Origin: Aquilaria yunnanensis
Taxonomy: Eukaryota; Streptophyta; Magnoliopsida; Malvales; Thymelaeaceae
Assembly (NCBI GenBank): GCA_039654915.1
Contig: CM077594.1
Coordinates: forward strand, 92,766,893 to 92,830,892
DNA: 64,000 nt
Direction: 5' to 3'
This document shows, piece by piece, positions 10,140 through 22,379 of this stretch; within the stretch, counting starts at the first letter, position 1, and each line of letters starts with the position of its first letter. The translations under genes and the position numbers were made by a program. The notes under the pieces are model-generated. The model was not told the origin of the DNA and did no database searches. It worked only from the letters and a program-made list of their open reading frames with translations.

Positions 10140-11850
10140 AGGCCAGATTGGCTTGCTTGAGTTCTATGCGTATTTTGAATTGGTTATGTCATTTTTGGGG
10201 AGAAAGTACTGTTTTTTGTTTGATGAGCAGGCTAAATAATGATGGATTAGTGGTTAGACGGAGCTTAGACTAGTGTTTATTGATTGAATATGGACTGTAT
10301 AGCCTTGTATGCGTGTTTGTAAATTGTTATTGTTAGTAAAAGAATATATTAGCTCTAGGGAAATGGCAAACTCAGCACATGATTTGTGGCCGGATTTCTG
10401 AGTTGTCTATTGTTAGTTATGCTTAGAGTTCACATTAGGAACCTGCTACAAATGATAGGTTAATAAATTGAGCAGGAATATGACTACAAGTTCTAGCTAG
10501 ATAGTGTTTGTGCCTATACTTGTGTGTTTTTCCTTGTATTTTAATTAGTGCTTAATTTATTTCTATTTCCTTGAAACTGAAACTCAAGGAAACTGAGTAG
10601 AAACTGGTTATAAAGTTCTACTAATGGATTTGCTTTTATAATTAAGCTATATGGATTTTGTATAGGAAGCACGCTAGTTGCTTGTTGCTAAATCTGTAAT
10701 GTTATGTGATTTCACAATATTTGTTTGCTCTAACCAAACTGTTGTAGAAAAGAAATGAAGATGTGAAAACAGGTTTATGTACTCTTATTGCACCACCTTC
10801 CAAACAGGTTTATGATTCTAAACACTTGTTTGAAGCTTCTGGTTTTATTGTTGGGCTTTGTTTGAAGCTTGGAGCTGTTCAATTATGAATATCTGAGGAT
10901 TTGATAGATCCTGTTCAAATGTTTTGGGTGATTAAACAGGATATGCTTTTAGAAGGGCATACTATTCTTAGTTAAGTTGAGTGACTTACTGGTTGATCCA
11001 TTTTGATAGTTTCATCAGGTAGCCCAAGGACAACTTGTCTTGTCTATTTGTAGTGTTTAGAATTTTTTATTCGTCCATGTTAAAATCCCATAGCAATGTG
11101 TAATTTATAAGATAGCCAAATGGCTAATGTGAGAGATGAGATAGCCACCTGTATGTAGAACGATTACCAACGGCGCAGAGTTCGCTCCCATAGGCATTGA
11201 CTTTAGTGTATTTAGTCATATTTGCTATTATACTATTCTTGTTGGAACTGTATTATACGTTGAAAAATATTGTGACTAAGATAGCTTTGTTTATCAGATG
11301 AACATGTTTTTTTTTTCTTTTATACGAGCATTGCATTTGAATGTTTTACCAATGTAAAAATATAGAATTTTGTTGTGAAGAAAATTTTCTCAACTAAATA
11401 TGTTTTTCAATTTTTCATTTCCAAAAAATTGTTTTCTTGTAGAAATAACTAAACATGCTTTCTGAAAAGCATTTTAGGAAACTGTACATGGAAAATGAAA
11501 ACTCAAAACAGAAAATGAAAATGAAAACTGTTTTTCACTTCCAAACACCACCTTACCATTCCTTAGTGGATGATAAAAAATGCGCAATAGTTTCACTTTC
11601 ACTTACCGATGGCGCTTCGCTTGATACTATTCCTATGATCACTTTATTCTGATTCATTGGCTGGTTAGTGTCTCTGTGTGGTTCTGCTTAATGATTCTGT
11701 GTTGAAAAAACAATGCTTGGGAAAAGGTTCCTCTTACAGTAATAAAATATGCTTGTGTTAATTAATATTTAGTTGGTTTACTGTTGAAAGAGGGATTTTA
11801 TTCTCTGGCTGATGAGGTTTTAGTTGTCGTACTGCCTAATATTGGTCAGC
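10140..11850. other. Probable NRPB7 5'UTR intron sequence
   Basis: AT-rich DNA without supported ORFs. The stretch around 11340-11545 is rich in GAAAATGAAAA/TTTTCATTTTC motifs and resembles an old inverted-repeat element, but no ends could be fixed. Confidence 0.4.
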
Positions 11851-11852
11851 AT

Positions 11853-12534
11853 TAGGGGTGGAAACGAGATAAGCCGAGCCCGAACACCCCTAGGCTCGAA
11901 GCTTGGCTCGTTTAGAATTTGCTCGGCTTGAAGCTCAGCTCGAGTTCGACGAGCTCGAAAAAATGGGTTTGAAGCTCGGCTCAAAAAAGTTTGAATTTGG
12001 CTCGATAAGCTTGAAGCTTGAATCGAGCTCAATTTGAGAAACATGTTAAAGCTCAACCATCGGTGTTTATGAATGTGGCTGCCGGCTGGTGGGAGCTACG
12101 GTGTCTGGCAAGTGGGCGTGCGAGGTGTGACGATGGGCTGGGGCTGGCCGGTGGGATAAGGGTTCACCGGAATGTTGGGCTCAGGACTCGGGAAGCGAAG
12201 GGCACAAAAGCAGCTGAAGCCTGAAGAGATAGTATTTGGTTTGGTCTGGTGGCGACTGGCGTGTGTGCTCCGTGTAGGACTTTTAGGAATTAGATAATAG
12301 GATTAGGAATTTAGGGGTAAGTAAATTATATTATATTATTTTTTTTACTAGGCTCGTTAGGCTCGATAAGTATTCAAGCCTAACACTGTCCGGCTCGAAG
12401 CTCGGCTCGTTAAATATTCGAGCTTATCTAACAGCTCGAAGCTCAGTTCGAGGCTCGTTAAGCTCGGCTCAAAAAGAAAAAAATCGAGCTCAAGCCCAAA
12501 CCATTTGATAAGCGGCTTGGCTCGTCCACCCCTA
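11853..12534. mobile_element. hAT-type MITE with 8-bp target duplication
   Basis: A 682-bp non-coding element starting TAGGGGTGGAAACG and ending CGTCCACCCCTA. Target duplications are GTCAGCAT (11845-11852) and GTCGGCAT (12535-12542), 7 of 8 identical. Both arms are packed with GCTCGGCTCGAAGCTC-like subterminal repeats in opposite orientation. The small ORF at 12018-12224 lies wholly inside and is not a gene. Confidence 0.85.
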
Positions 12535-12609
12535 GTCGGCATTAATGTTGGTAAAATTTCTGCTTTTTGTTTTTCAATATTGAATTAGTAACAAAACCTC
12601 AACAACCAC

Positions 12610-12839
12610 AATTGTAGATTCTAGGTTGAAATGCAAGTGTTTTCCTTGACAACACTCGGGAGCTATTGACGCAAGGTTTGGTTACTGTTAAGTTTGCCTA
12701 ATTAATGGAAAGTTGTGACAAAGTAATTGTAGATTCTGGGTTGAAATGCAAGTGTTTTCCTTGACAACACTCGGGAGCTATTGACACAAGGTTTGGTTAC
12801 TTTTAAGTTTGCCTGATTCATGGAAACTTGTGACAAAGT
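12610..12839. repeat. Two tandem 115-bp copies
   Basis: Unit 12610-12724 is repeated at 12725-12839 with few mismatches; both contain TTCCTTGACAACACTCGGGA. Located about 300 bp before the NRPB7 start codon, in the probable leader intron. Confidence 0.9.
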
Positions 12840-13134
12840 AATATTCCTGGGGTTTACTTTATCCCTGTATGCACTGATTATTGGCTCTAAACTCTGCTAC
12901 TTATGATCAGACCTATTTAATTGTATGGTTATGATTATCATTTGACATGCTTTTTCCAGAATTCTAACATAGAGTGCGGGTTACAAAAGATTTATGACCC
13001 TATTATTTTCAAATAGTTCATTCGAGTGTGATTTCTGTTCTTGGGTGGTTGGAACCTGTTAAAAGCTTGAAAGGTGACATTCACGGGGACAAAACTGCAA
13101 GTATTTTCTATTCACCTGAGGGAGAGAGGGAAAG

Positions 13135-15098
13135 ATGTTTTTCCACATAGTACTGGAGAGGAACATGCAGTTGCATCCTCGGCACTTTGGTCGGACTCTT
13201 CATGACAACCTTGTCTCCAAGCTTATGAAAGACGTTGAGGGCACTTGCAGGTACTTTCCTCCTATATCAAATTACCCTAGAATGAACAGTTCTTCATTTT
13301 GGTCTTGCATGAGCCAGTTTCTGGATGATAACAATAAAATCTATGATGCCAAACTGAAATGTGTTTTTTTTTTCACTTTTGGAGCGGTCGACATGGATTT
13401 GTGGTGGCAATTACTGGAATTGAGAACATTGGGAAGGGGCTAATTCGTGATGGGACTGGCTTTGTGACCTTTCCTGTTAAGTATCAATGTGTTGTGTTTA
13501 GGCCTTTTAGAGGGGAGATTTTGGAAGCTGTTGTTACAATGGTGAACAAGGTATTTGCTTTTAAGTTTTGCCTATTTACCAATTTGGTAACTTGTTCCAT
13601 TTACCGTTTGATGTTCACTATGGAGGTCTGACTCCTTTGCAATTGGATTTGACAGATGGGATTTTTTGCAGAAGCTGGGCCTGTTCAAATTTTTGTCTCA
13701 AACCATGTAGGTCTTTACCCCTCATTCCATTTTGATTCCTGCAAGAAATTTTGTTACTTTTATTGCATTATTGAGTAATTTTCTTTTTGAATTTTTGCAT
13801 GTGTCCGAGTGAAGGCAACCATTAGTCAGGAATTCGGGACTCAGAATTTTCAGCTCTACTCATTTGAATGTGGTGAAACAGATTTTCTTTATCAGTCATA
13901 AAAGGAACTGTCATGTGAATGGAAACAAGGTCGTATATGCAAGGCTTTAGCAACTTTTAGCTGTTTTGTTGTGAGCATTTTGTGATGTGAATAGTGTATT
14001 GGTGGTGGGCCAATAGGGATTCTGTATTATCCATGGTCTTGAGTAACTTATTCATAAGATGGAAAAGCCTTTTGCAAGCTAACACCAAATTCGTTTTAAC
14101 TTAAGTCAACTTAATTTAAAATAACTTATTTTTATGTTTACATCCTTTTTACTTGAAACTAATTTTATTTGAAAGTTTGTAAAATTTTTATAATACTATT
14201 AATTTTTTAAACATTAAAAAAGAAAATTTCATAGAAATTTAATAACATGATAAAAATTTTGTTTCAAATGGATTATTACACCTATATAATATTGGTTTTT
14301 AAATGAAATTGGTTTTACGTGAAAAAGATTTAAAACCATTTTGGATTAAGTTAATTTAAGTTAAAACGAATTGGGTGTAAGTTTTATACCCATAGGTAGC
14401 GCAGGTTGCAACCTGCAGTGATAATACCAACTCTAGGTACAGCTAAATGCATGAAGTCTGATAACAACAGTTTATGAGCAAAATCAGGGCACTGCCAGCA
14501 ACCAAGAGTGCCCTCAAGTTCTAAACTTACCCTTTTTCTGCAAACTGCTGCCACTATGTTTCTCTTTTCATGTTTTACTGCTCTACTTAGCTATATCCTT
14601 AAGTTTTTAACACAGCATGCTTCTTACATGCTTCTTACATGTTCTGACTTCATGTTGATGGGGCTGTTTATGTTTTTCAGTTGATACCTGATGACATGGA
14701 ATTTCAGTCTGGAGACGTGCCAAACTATACAACATCAGATGGATCGGTATGTTTTTTTCTGTTGGTTCGTTTTCATGCAATTTAGATTGTATACCGTATA
14801 AACTCTGTCTAGGATTATTCTTTTCACTTTATTTCTAGGTCAAAATTCAAAAGGATAGTGAAGTGCGCTTGAAGATCATTGGAACACGAGTAGATGCAAC
14901 AGAAATTGTATGTTTATTTATTTATTTAATTTTGTTTCTTTTTGTTATTTGTTGGGCAATGATATTCTTCTGTCATGAATATTTGTTAAGATAGATTGTT
15001 CCTGTATCATAAGTAATTTTTCTCATTTTTTGCAGTTTTGCATTGGTACCATAAAGGATGATTTCCTGGGGGTGATAAATGACCCGGCAGCAGTTTAG
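13135..15098 (+). CDS. NRPB7: DNA-directed RNA polymerase II subunit 7 (RPB7)
   Basis: Six exons join to 531 nt (176 aa plus stop), the expected RPB7 length: 13135-13250, 13385-13550, 13656-13706, 14681-14746, 14839-14907 and 15036-15098. All internal junctions are GT-AG. The protein starts [19 protein letters not shown]. It has the N-terminal tip domain (about residues 1-80) and a C-terminal S1/OB fold (about 81-165, with [10 protein letters not shown] and [12 protein letters not shown]), and ends GVINDPAAV. With RPB4 it forms the stalk of nuclear RNA polymerase II, touching nascent RNA and acting in initiation and mRNA decay. Residues such as [20 protein letters not shown] are typical of the Pol II rather than the Pol IV/V paralogues. 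No stop or frameshift seen, so the gene looks functional. Intron 3 carries a MITE. Confidence 0.96.
14082..14378. mobile_element. MITE in NRPB7 intron 3
   Basis: A 297-bp element with near-perfect inverted ends: ACACCAAATTCGTTTTAACT at the left against the reverse complement of the right end, ACACCCAATTCGTTTTAACT. Interior AT-rich and non-coding. The exact target duplication is unclear. Related ends occur at 16121-16685 and near 36070-36165. Confidence 0.75.
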
Positions 15099-15254
15099 TC
15101 TAATATCTTTGGCATATTTTCTTGGTCTGTTGGTGCTGAGCTGGTAACTCATCAGTCTTGCGTCATTCCAATGACGCTATTTTTGATAATCAATACCATC
15201 GAATTTTATGCTTGTAATATTTTATGGTTTAGAGTTGTCAACAAAACCCTTAGA

Positions 15255-15910
15255 TAGAATTGTAAATGAATCGAATGAATACGAATAAGTCATGTTCGTA
15301 TTTGTTTGTTTAAGTTTTAACGAATGCAAATAATAAACAATGTAACTTCTTTATTCGTGTTCGTTAGTTTATTAAAAAACGAACATGAACACGAACAATT
15401 AAAGCTAGTTGCTATTATTAATTTAAATTGGAGTGAATATGGTAATAATTTACCAAGCAATAGGCAATAGTAAGAGAGATTATAGGTTATGACCATTAGG
15501 TTTGGTTTTGTGGTGTAACAGATTTACGTTGTAAAGGAAATGACTAATTATGTTTAAGGAAATAAAGGTAATAGATTAATTTGAGAGAGGTTGAGGTTGG
15601 TTATAATCATGTGTGTGTATAAAGTAGGTAGACACTAATAAAAATATATTATATATACAATATTTATAATAATAAATACATAATTAATATATAAATAAAC
15701 AAATAAATAGACATAAATGAACAAATAAATAAATAAACAATAACTGAATGGTTCGTGAATATAAATGAATAAATGAGACCTTGTTTGTATTTGTTTGTTT
15801 AACTAATTGAACAAAAAATTTTGTTTATATTCATTCATTTAATTAAATAAAACAATATAAATAAACTCTTGCCAAACTGTTCACCGAACGCTCTATTCAT
15901 TTACATTTCT
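15255..15910. repeat. Inverted-repeat element rich in GTTCGTxTTTG motifs
   Basis: Left end AGAATTGTAAATGAATCGA matches the inverted right end AGAAATGTAAATGAATAGA. The interior carries CGAACA/TGTTCG and AAATAAACAA motifs. It lies just past the NRPB7 stop. No target duplication was found. Confidence 0.55.
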
Positions 15911-15955
15911 TCTCTTTGGTTGAAGGTGGTCCCAGCTTTTCCTTGGGTTTTATAG

Positions 15956-16015
15956 GGAAAAGCAGAGGGTGAACAGTGGATTGTTGCTGTAGATCCTGCG
16001 TGGGACTTGCAACAC
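15956..16015 (+). other. Possible NRPB7 3' untranslated exon
   Basis: A 60-bp stretch of higher GC preceded by TTTTATAG (acceptor) and followed by GTAAGTTTG (strong donor). With the donor-like CTGGTAACTC at about 15140 it could be a spliced 3'UTR exon. Speculative; transcript data would decide. Confidence 0.25.
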
Positions 16016-16120
16016 GTAAGTTTGTTATGCTGTCACCTAAATAGAGTCCGGCTTTATGTATTCCATGGCTTTCTCAAATTTGAGTCTAAGGAAGGCAATA
16101 TTGATTGCTCAAGGTATTAG

Positions 16121-16685
16121 GGCTAGTTCGTTTTACTTTAAATTAGGTTAATGTAAAATGTTTTTACAGTTTAATCAATATCATGTGAAAGTTAATACTC
16201 TTTTTGTCCCATCAATCTTGCTCTAATCGTTTTAAGTTTTCTTAAATTTTTGTAATATTTTCATATTTAATAACTTATTTCATCATAATATTTTTTAAAT
16301 TATTATTTTAATTTCAATTTTTTTTAATTTTGTTATTTACATACAAAAAGTTAAGTGAAAGTGAAATAATATGCAAAAATTTTTCACTTAATTTTTGTGC
16401 CATACGAAATAAAGTATGATTGATGGGATGGAGTATTATATAGATATAACAATATTGTTTTACAGTTGACTAAGTAAAAATTCATAAAAATTAAAGAAAA
16501 ATATTATTCAATGGATAATATATTTATATAATATTAATTTTTAAATGACATTAATTTTAAATAAAAAATCATAAAAATAAAAATAAGATTAATGTAATTT
16601 AATTTAAAATGAATTAATTAAAAATAAAAATAAGGATATTTTAGATTAACATAATTTAAGTAAAAAACAAATTAACACTTAGTGT
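16121..16685. mobile_element. AT-rich MITE, split by a Stowaway MITE
   Basis: Left end GTTCGTTTTACTTTAAATTA and inverted right end (about TTTGTTTTTTACTTAAATTA) belong to the family seen at 14082-14378. The Stowaway element at 16198-16433 is inserted within it. Confidence 0.5.
16198..16433. mobile_element. Stowaway-type MITE (Tc1/mariner)
   Basis: A 236-bp element bounded by TA dinucleotides (16196-16197 and 16434-16435). Ends are CTCTTTTTGTCCCATCAATC and the inverted CTCCATCCCATCAATC, the usual CTCCxTCCGTCCC-like Stowaway terminus. Confidence 0.75.
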
Positions 16686-17659
16686 AAGCAACTCAATTTG
16701 CTCTGGATGTCTGTTTGTTGGCATTTGTAAGGGAGGGTTAAGGGAAGGGAATCGCCAAGTGTTACAGCAACTTGGAAGAATAAGGGGAGATGTTAAAAGA
16801 GAGTGAGATTTGACTATATCCACTAGATGTATGTACAGCACTTAATAGATGTTTATACATCCTGTTAGTCTTTTCGGTTGAGTTTGAACCAAAGGAGGGA
16901 ACTAAAAAAGGCTAGCCAAAGGATGGAGATATAGAAGATCCGTAATTTCCTACATATCTTTCCCCATAAAATCTCTCCCACGCTTCAAACCTAATAAAGG
17001 AACTAGAAATTATTTGTATGAAGTTGGAAAATATTTGTGTGGAACTGAGTAATTTTTTTTTTTTTAACATAGTGTGCAATACAACAATTAAATGTGAGGA
17101 CACACTTAACATTTCAATCAATGGGAAACTGAGTCTAAACATAATTTATAGTTGCAACTAAGTTCCTTTGTACGAAATTGATACATTATGTATGTGTGGC
17201 AACGTCGGGTTTTCTGGAGTCGCCACCAATCTGTTTCACCTAGGTCGATTGGACACCTTAAAATTGGTCTGCGAGAGTTCGGGGATCGGGAGTACGGTTA
17301 CGCTAAAACAACTTTGTTATAGCGCCCAAAATTGGCACCTTAGTTGATTTCAATTTTGTTTTGCTTTGCTTAAAAAAAAATATTCAGTTAATTTTCAAAC
17401 TAGAAATTTTAACTGAATTAATCGGATGTGGATTTTTAAATTAATTTATATAAAATTTGATACTTCCGAACCATGGACTCTGCCGAGTCATTTGGACACG
17501 GAAGATTTGATTCCGAATCATGGACTCTGCCGAGTCATTTGGACACGGAATTTGGTGAAATTTTAAACAATTTTATCCATATTGTGAATATGGATTTTTA
17601 TCTTTATATTTATTTAATTTATTTAGTTAAAAAAAGTTGATATTTTTCAAACCGTAGAT

Positions 17660-18055
17660 CCTGATGGATCATCCGGATATGGAATTTAATATCCAAGCCA
17701 TGGATTCTAACCGAATCATTTAGACATGGATATGATCCGTCTTAGGATCTCGTTATTTAATTTTATTTTTAATAATTAATATTTTTAGCTAATATCCAAG
17801 CCATGGATTCTAACCGAATCATTTGGACATGGATATGATCCGTCTTAGGATTTCGTTATTTAATTTTATTTTATTTTTAATAATCTTAGCTAATATCCAA
17901 GCCATGGATTCTAACCGAATCATTTGGACATGGATATAGACGTCCTTAAAATTTCGTTATTTAATTTTATTTTATTTTTAATAATCTTAGTTAATATCCA
18001 AGCCATGGATTCTAACCGAATCATCTGGACATGGATATGATCCGTCTTAGGACAG
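17660..18055. repeat. About four tandem ~100-bp units inside the solo LTR
   Basis: The core AAGCCATGGATTCTAACCGA recurs near 17696, 17799, 17897 and 18000, each followed by a CATTTGGACATGGATAT-like block and mostly by GATCCGTCTTAGGA. Earlier shorter blocks (CATGGACTCTGCCGAGTCA) near 17473 and 17520 are shared with the big element's LTRs. Confidence 0.85.
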
Positions 18056-19901
18056 ATTTCTAATAATTTGATACACATTTAATGTATTACAAGAATTACA
18101 ATTAAGCTATTCTAAAAATAAAGATAAATAAATAAGAAAATAAATATCCTAAATTACATCCTTAAGTGAATTTGATGGTTAAATCTAATACATGGCTCTA
18201 AAATAAACAAATGAATAAATAAGTAAATGAATTTATTGTCACCGACTGATCTGCAACAAAAAGAGAGGTTAGTAGCTCATAGGAACAAAATAGAAAGTTG
18301 GAGGACTGAGTTAAAATTATACCCAAAAGAAGTTAACTGGGTCGGACACGGGTTGCATTGATTCCGATGACAGCAATGGAGCGAACGAGGGGCGGAAGCG
18401 TTCGTGACAGAGGAGTTATGGCCTTCCATGTAGAAATAAGCAGCTCTTCTTAATCAATTAGGCCCTCAATGGGGAAAGAATACACTAGAAGCTTTACAGC
18501 TCAACAAAAAAATGACGAGTCTTTACTGCAATGAAAGCTAAGTTAGGGAATTTCCCATAAAATGACAGAACAAGGGAGCATTTTGTCACAAAATACTATG
18601 CCAATTAATATCAATGCAGAGGGATGGAAGAATATGCATATAGAACATAGGCTTCATACCATCAGTTATATTTAGATAAAGCTGATATATCAAAGAAAAC
18701 CTACTCTGCTTTATGAGTCAACAAATAAGATGAACACTTGTTCCAAGGTACAAAAATGCAAATGATCCAATACAACCTAACATCTCTAAATTTCAAGGCA
18801 TTCAATCATATTGGTCAATTCAAATTTGTAACCAGACGTCTTATGATAACAACAAATAAAATAAAATAAAATGCGCAAAGCACACTAATGGCTCCACTTG
18901 AAGGTATATAATAACACGAAGAGGGAAAAACTAACAATAGATAATGATGCAGAAAAACAAAAAAAAAATGGATATTTCAATCTTTCATGATCATTCATTT
19001 TCTATAATGACCGAGGATGTTGATCTTCTAGTAGATATGTAGTGTTCTCATGCTGCGTATAAAAAAATCCTTTAATAAAAACTTGTTACATAATTCGTAA
19101 TACATACAAGTTGCAATTGATACAGAATGAAAAGATATGAAATGATTTCACATACTGGCTCTTCTATTATAGGTTCATAAGGCGGCAAAATTCAGAAAAT
19201 TTCACCCAAAATCATATCATCTTCGCAAAAAAAAAGTAAACTAAAAAAATGAAGATGAAAGCAAGCAGGAATTAACATATAACCAAAAGGAAACCAAACC
19301 AACAAAATCAATCCACCCCCAGGAGAAATACTTACCTACAGATAATTCAGAAAAAAAAAAAAAACATGAAAACAGGAACATAGAAGTCTAATACTCTCAG
19401 AGCTAAAGAAGAAAACATAAAACCAGAAACATGAGTTCACAAACATCACATACAAAAGTATTAACACTTTTTAATTCAATGAAAGCTTTAGAGACATCCA
19501 TGAATGATGAGAGTATAAAAAAAATGCCATGAATAAAAGGATCAAGAAGAAACAGAGTACTATATGCAGCAAGAAAATACGTATCAAGTTGTACGCCGGG
19601 GATGCAAGTGAGGTGAAGGAAAGATGAGGGGGGGAGGCAAAAATGACAGGGAGGCTTCTCTTGGCTCAACGCGAAACGGCAACCATGGGAGGTGGACGGC
19701 AGGACGATGGCGCAGGGGCTCGGACGGAGAGGAGTTGGGCGCGACGGCGCGGGACGCGATACAGCAGGGAGGAGGCTATAGCGAGCTAGCTGGTGAGCGA
19801 CGCGGCTGAGGGGCGCTGTTGGCTTGCGCGACGGAGGTTGAAAGGCGAGCAGGGAAGGAGACAGGCATGACGGACTCGGCTGAGGAGGAGCTGGAGCGGG
19901 G

Positions 19902-20057
19902 TCAGCGGTGCGGTAGACGGTAAAGGGGAACGGCGAAGAGGACGGCCTTCTTGCCGTCGACAATGAAGTGAACGGAGATTTCCTTCAGTTGATCAGACTC
20001 GTCGAAGTAGGCGAGGGTTCCATCGGGAAGAAAGTCATCAACAGCTATTGGAGCCAT
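19902..20057 (-). pseudogene. Captured 5' fragment of a type II peroxiredoxin (PRXIIB-like) gene
   Basis: A 51-codon ORF begins at ATG 20057-20055. Its first ~44 residues match the start of plant cytosolic type II peroxiredoxins ([20 protein letters not shown], then [17 protein letters not shown]). The alignment stops just before the segment that should hold the catalytic PGAFTPTC site, and the frame ends at a TGA. The intact enzyme reduces peroxides with thioredoxin or glutaredoxin. Here only the N-terminal piece is present, with a CT-rich leader upstream (20060-20345) that may have come from the same gene. It lies inside an LTR in the element's sense direction, so it was captured by a retrotransposon. 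It cannot be catalytic. Confidence 0.75.
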
Positions 20058-20718
20058 GGACGATTGGGTAAAAACGAGGATCGGGAAATCTGATCCGAAG
20101 AGTTGAATTCACCCTCAGAGGGAGAGGGCTACAGAGAGCTTTTGAAGAACGAGGAGAGAGCCCGAGCTCGGCCGAGAGAGAGAGAGGGAGAGCGTGAATG
20201 AGGAAAATGACGCCGGCAGGGGCAGGAGGGAGGCGACGCAGAGAGAGAAGGAGGGAGGCGACGCCGGCAGAGGCAGGAGGGAAGAGAGCAGAGAAATGAA
20301 AGAGAGAAGCGGGGAGAGAGAGGGAGGAGAAGAGAGAGATCCCAAGAGCGTGAGAGAGAAACAGAGAGGGAGCCCGAGCTTAATAGAAAAGAAAAGAAGA
20401 ACGGAGAAGGCTCCAGAGAGCCTCGAAGCCTCTGGAGATGAGATTATCTATTATTATTATTACTATTTTTTTTAATTAATTATTAAATTTTAATTTTAAT
20501 TTAACACACACAAACAGATATATTATTATATTTTATTCATTTTTTATTTTTATTTTTTTTTTTTTTTTTAACTTATAAAAATAAGAATGCCCCCTCCTAA
20601 ACTAACTGTTATCAATATATAATATTATTTTTTTAATTTAATTGATTAATTTTTTTTAATTAATTAATATTATATTTTTTTTAATGACAGTCGGACGAAA
20701 TTGGGTGTCAACAGTATG

Positions 20719-21215
20719 CAATTAAGTTCCCATTGAAACTTGTAACTTATTGTATGAAACTAAGTTCATATTGTATACATGCGGAAATTAATATTTTGAT
20801 GTATGAGACTAGATTTCATGTTATATTAAATTGAAATATTGATGTACAAAACCATATATCTATTAAATAAAATGGTTTCCTATTAAATGAATTTGAGTTC
20901 ATATTATACAAAAATGAATTTCTATTATATGAAATTGAATTTTCTCCATAAAGTCTAAGGAAAACTCTTCAAATATGAAATTAAAATTTTAATGTATTAA
21001 ACTAGTAACCAATTGTATAAAACTGATATCCAAATTTATGAAACTGTTGGAACATAATTCCTTATATGAAAAAAATGAATGAATAAACTCATTTTTAAAT
21101 AATTGTCATATTTATCATATTATCTTTTTTTTTTTTTGTTTCTTAGAATTATCTATTCAAATGAATTCAAATTCAAACTCCTCCAATTAAAATATTATCT
21201 TTGATAGTTTCCTTA
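20719..21215. repeat. Degenerate TGTATGAAACTAAGTT-like repeats
   Basis: Short diverged direct repeats of AAACTAAGTTC/AATTGAAT character continue from the left flank of the solo LTR (17100-17190), showing that the LTR inserted into this array. No gene seen. Confidence 0.45.
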
Positions 21216-22260
21216 TTAAATTCCTTTAATATAAGTGTGATAAGAGTATTGTTTACCTATTTCAAAATGGAACTTCCATTTAAAAATGGTAACACAACAT
21301 TCATGACTTCCTCCCCTATAGTGCCATAAAATCTTTTGAAAAGAACTGGCTGGAATCCATTTAGCCCTAAAGGTTTGAAGTTTCCTTGATAAAAAATGGT
21401 CTTCCAAAATTCCTCCTTCGTGAATGGGGTCCTGAGCATGTTGTACTGTTGACCAAATAGTGTCCTTATAATATCAAATAACTGATCTTGACAAGAGCTA
21501 TGATCCTCAAGAGTGGGATTCTATCGGTTGAAAAACTATACAAACATGAGCCTGAATATCATCCTCCTTATAAAGCCATTGACCATCTTCGGTTTGAAGG
21601 GCAGAAATATGTGACCTCATATGCTTATTCTTTGTAGCTTGGTAAAAGAATAGACAATTAGAGTCTTTCTAGGAAAGCCACTTTATTTTGCATTTTTAGG
21701 CCCACAAGCTTTCTTTGGTAGCCAACAACTTAATGTATTTTTCATCAGCCCCTAAATCAAATTTTGGAGATCAATAGGGTTTGAGAACTGTTAAGCTTCT
21801 TAAAGCCTTTACTCAATAATGTGAAGCTGATAGGAAATATTACGAATAAATGACTTTCTCCACCGATGAAAGGCTGGGATAACAACATTACACTTGGTAA
21901 TAACCTGGAACATAAAAGAGCCTTGAACCTTAGCACTCTAAGTAGCTTTAATCACATTCTCACATTGAGCATGATGAAGCTGGAAAGCTTCAAACCAACA
22001 AGGCCGGTGGAAGAAAGAGCAACTTGGGTTAGAGTCCAATAATAGTGGGGCATGATCTAACCGTTGGATACCCAAGTTAAGAAGAGTTACATCTGTAATC
22101 AACTCCAACTATTTAGAGTTAGCATAGGCCTTATCCAACACTTCTAAGACTAATCCTCACCCTACTGGAAATCTAACCATGTGAATCGAGGACCTTCATA
22201 AAGAAGTTGGGAGAGAGCCAAAGTGTCTGAGAAGGCTTGAATCACATCTCAGAATTGAGT
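21216..22260 (-). pseudogene. LINE (L1-type) fragment, endonuclease-to-RT linker and start of RT
   Basis: Minus-strand translation shows, in broken frames, the linker between endonuclease and reverse transcriptase (near 21900-21500). Then come LRTPFTKEEFWKTIF and LGLNGFQPVLFKRFYGTIGE, the first RT block of plant L1 LINEs (PFTxEEV..A.....APGPDGF). Several stops and frameshifts are present. The rest of RT is missing downstream, so the copy is 3'-truncated or interrupted. Confidence 0.7.
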
Positions 22261-22379
22261 GACTTAAAAGCCTGGCTAGATTCGTGTAGAAGCATTGGAA
22301 ATGTGTTAATGTTACATAGCTTAAGTTGATGTTTTTTTGGTCCTTATTATTTATGTAAAATCTTTAGCTAGGCATATAG

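Larger units (their letters stand above)
17195..20713 (-). mobile_element. Solo LTR of a Tat/Ogre-like Gypsy element
   Basis: Starts TGTGGCAACGTCGGG and ends GACGAAATTGGGTGTCAACA, with the perfect 5-bp duplication GTATG (17190-17194 and 20714-20718) and no internal region. It is therefore a 3.5-kb solo LTR left by recombination between two LTRs. The first ~300 bp and last ~30 bp match the LTRs of the 39229-56003 element, but the middle differs: this copy has a four-fold repeat at 17690-18050 and a peroxiredoxin gene fragment. It is a diverged relative of the big element, placed in the same orientation by the ends. Confidence 0.88.

Noticed and set aside
12018..12224. 68-codon ORF inside the hAT MITE
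   Set aside because: No homology recognised and wholly within a non-coding repeat.
19403..19963. 186-codon minus-strand ORF in the solo LTR
   Set aside because: Follows the peroxiredoxin fragment in another frame; low-complexity and hydrophobic filler without a known domain.
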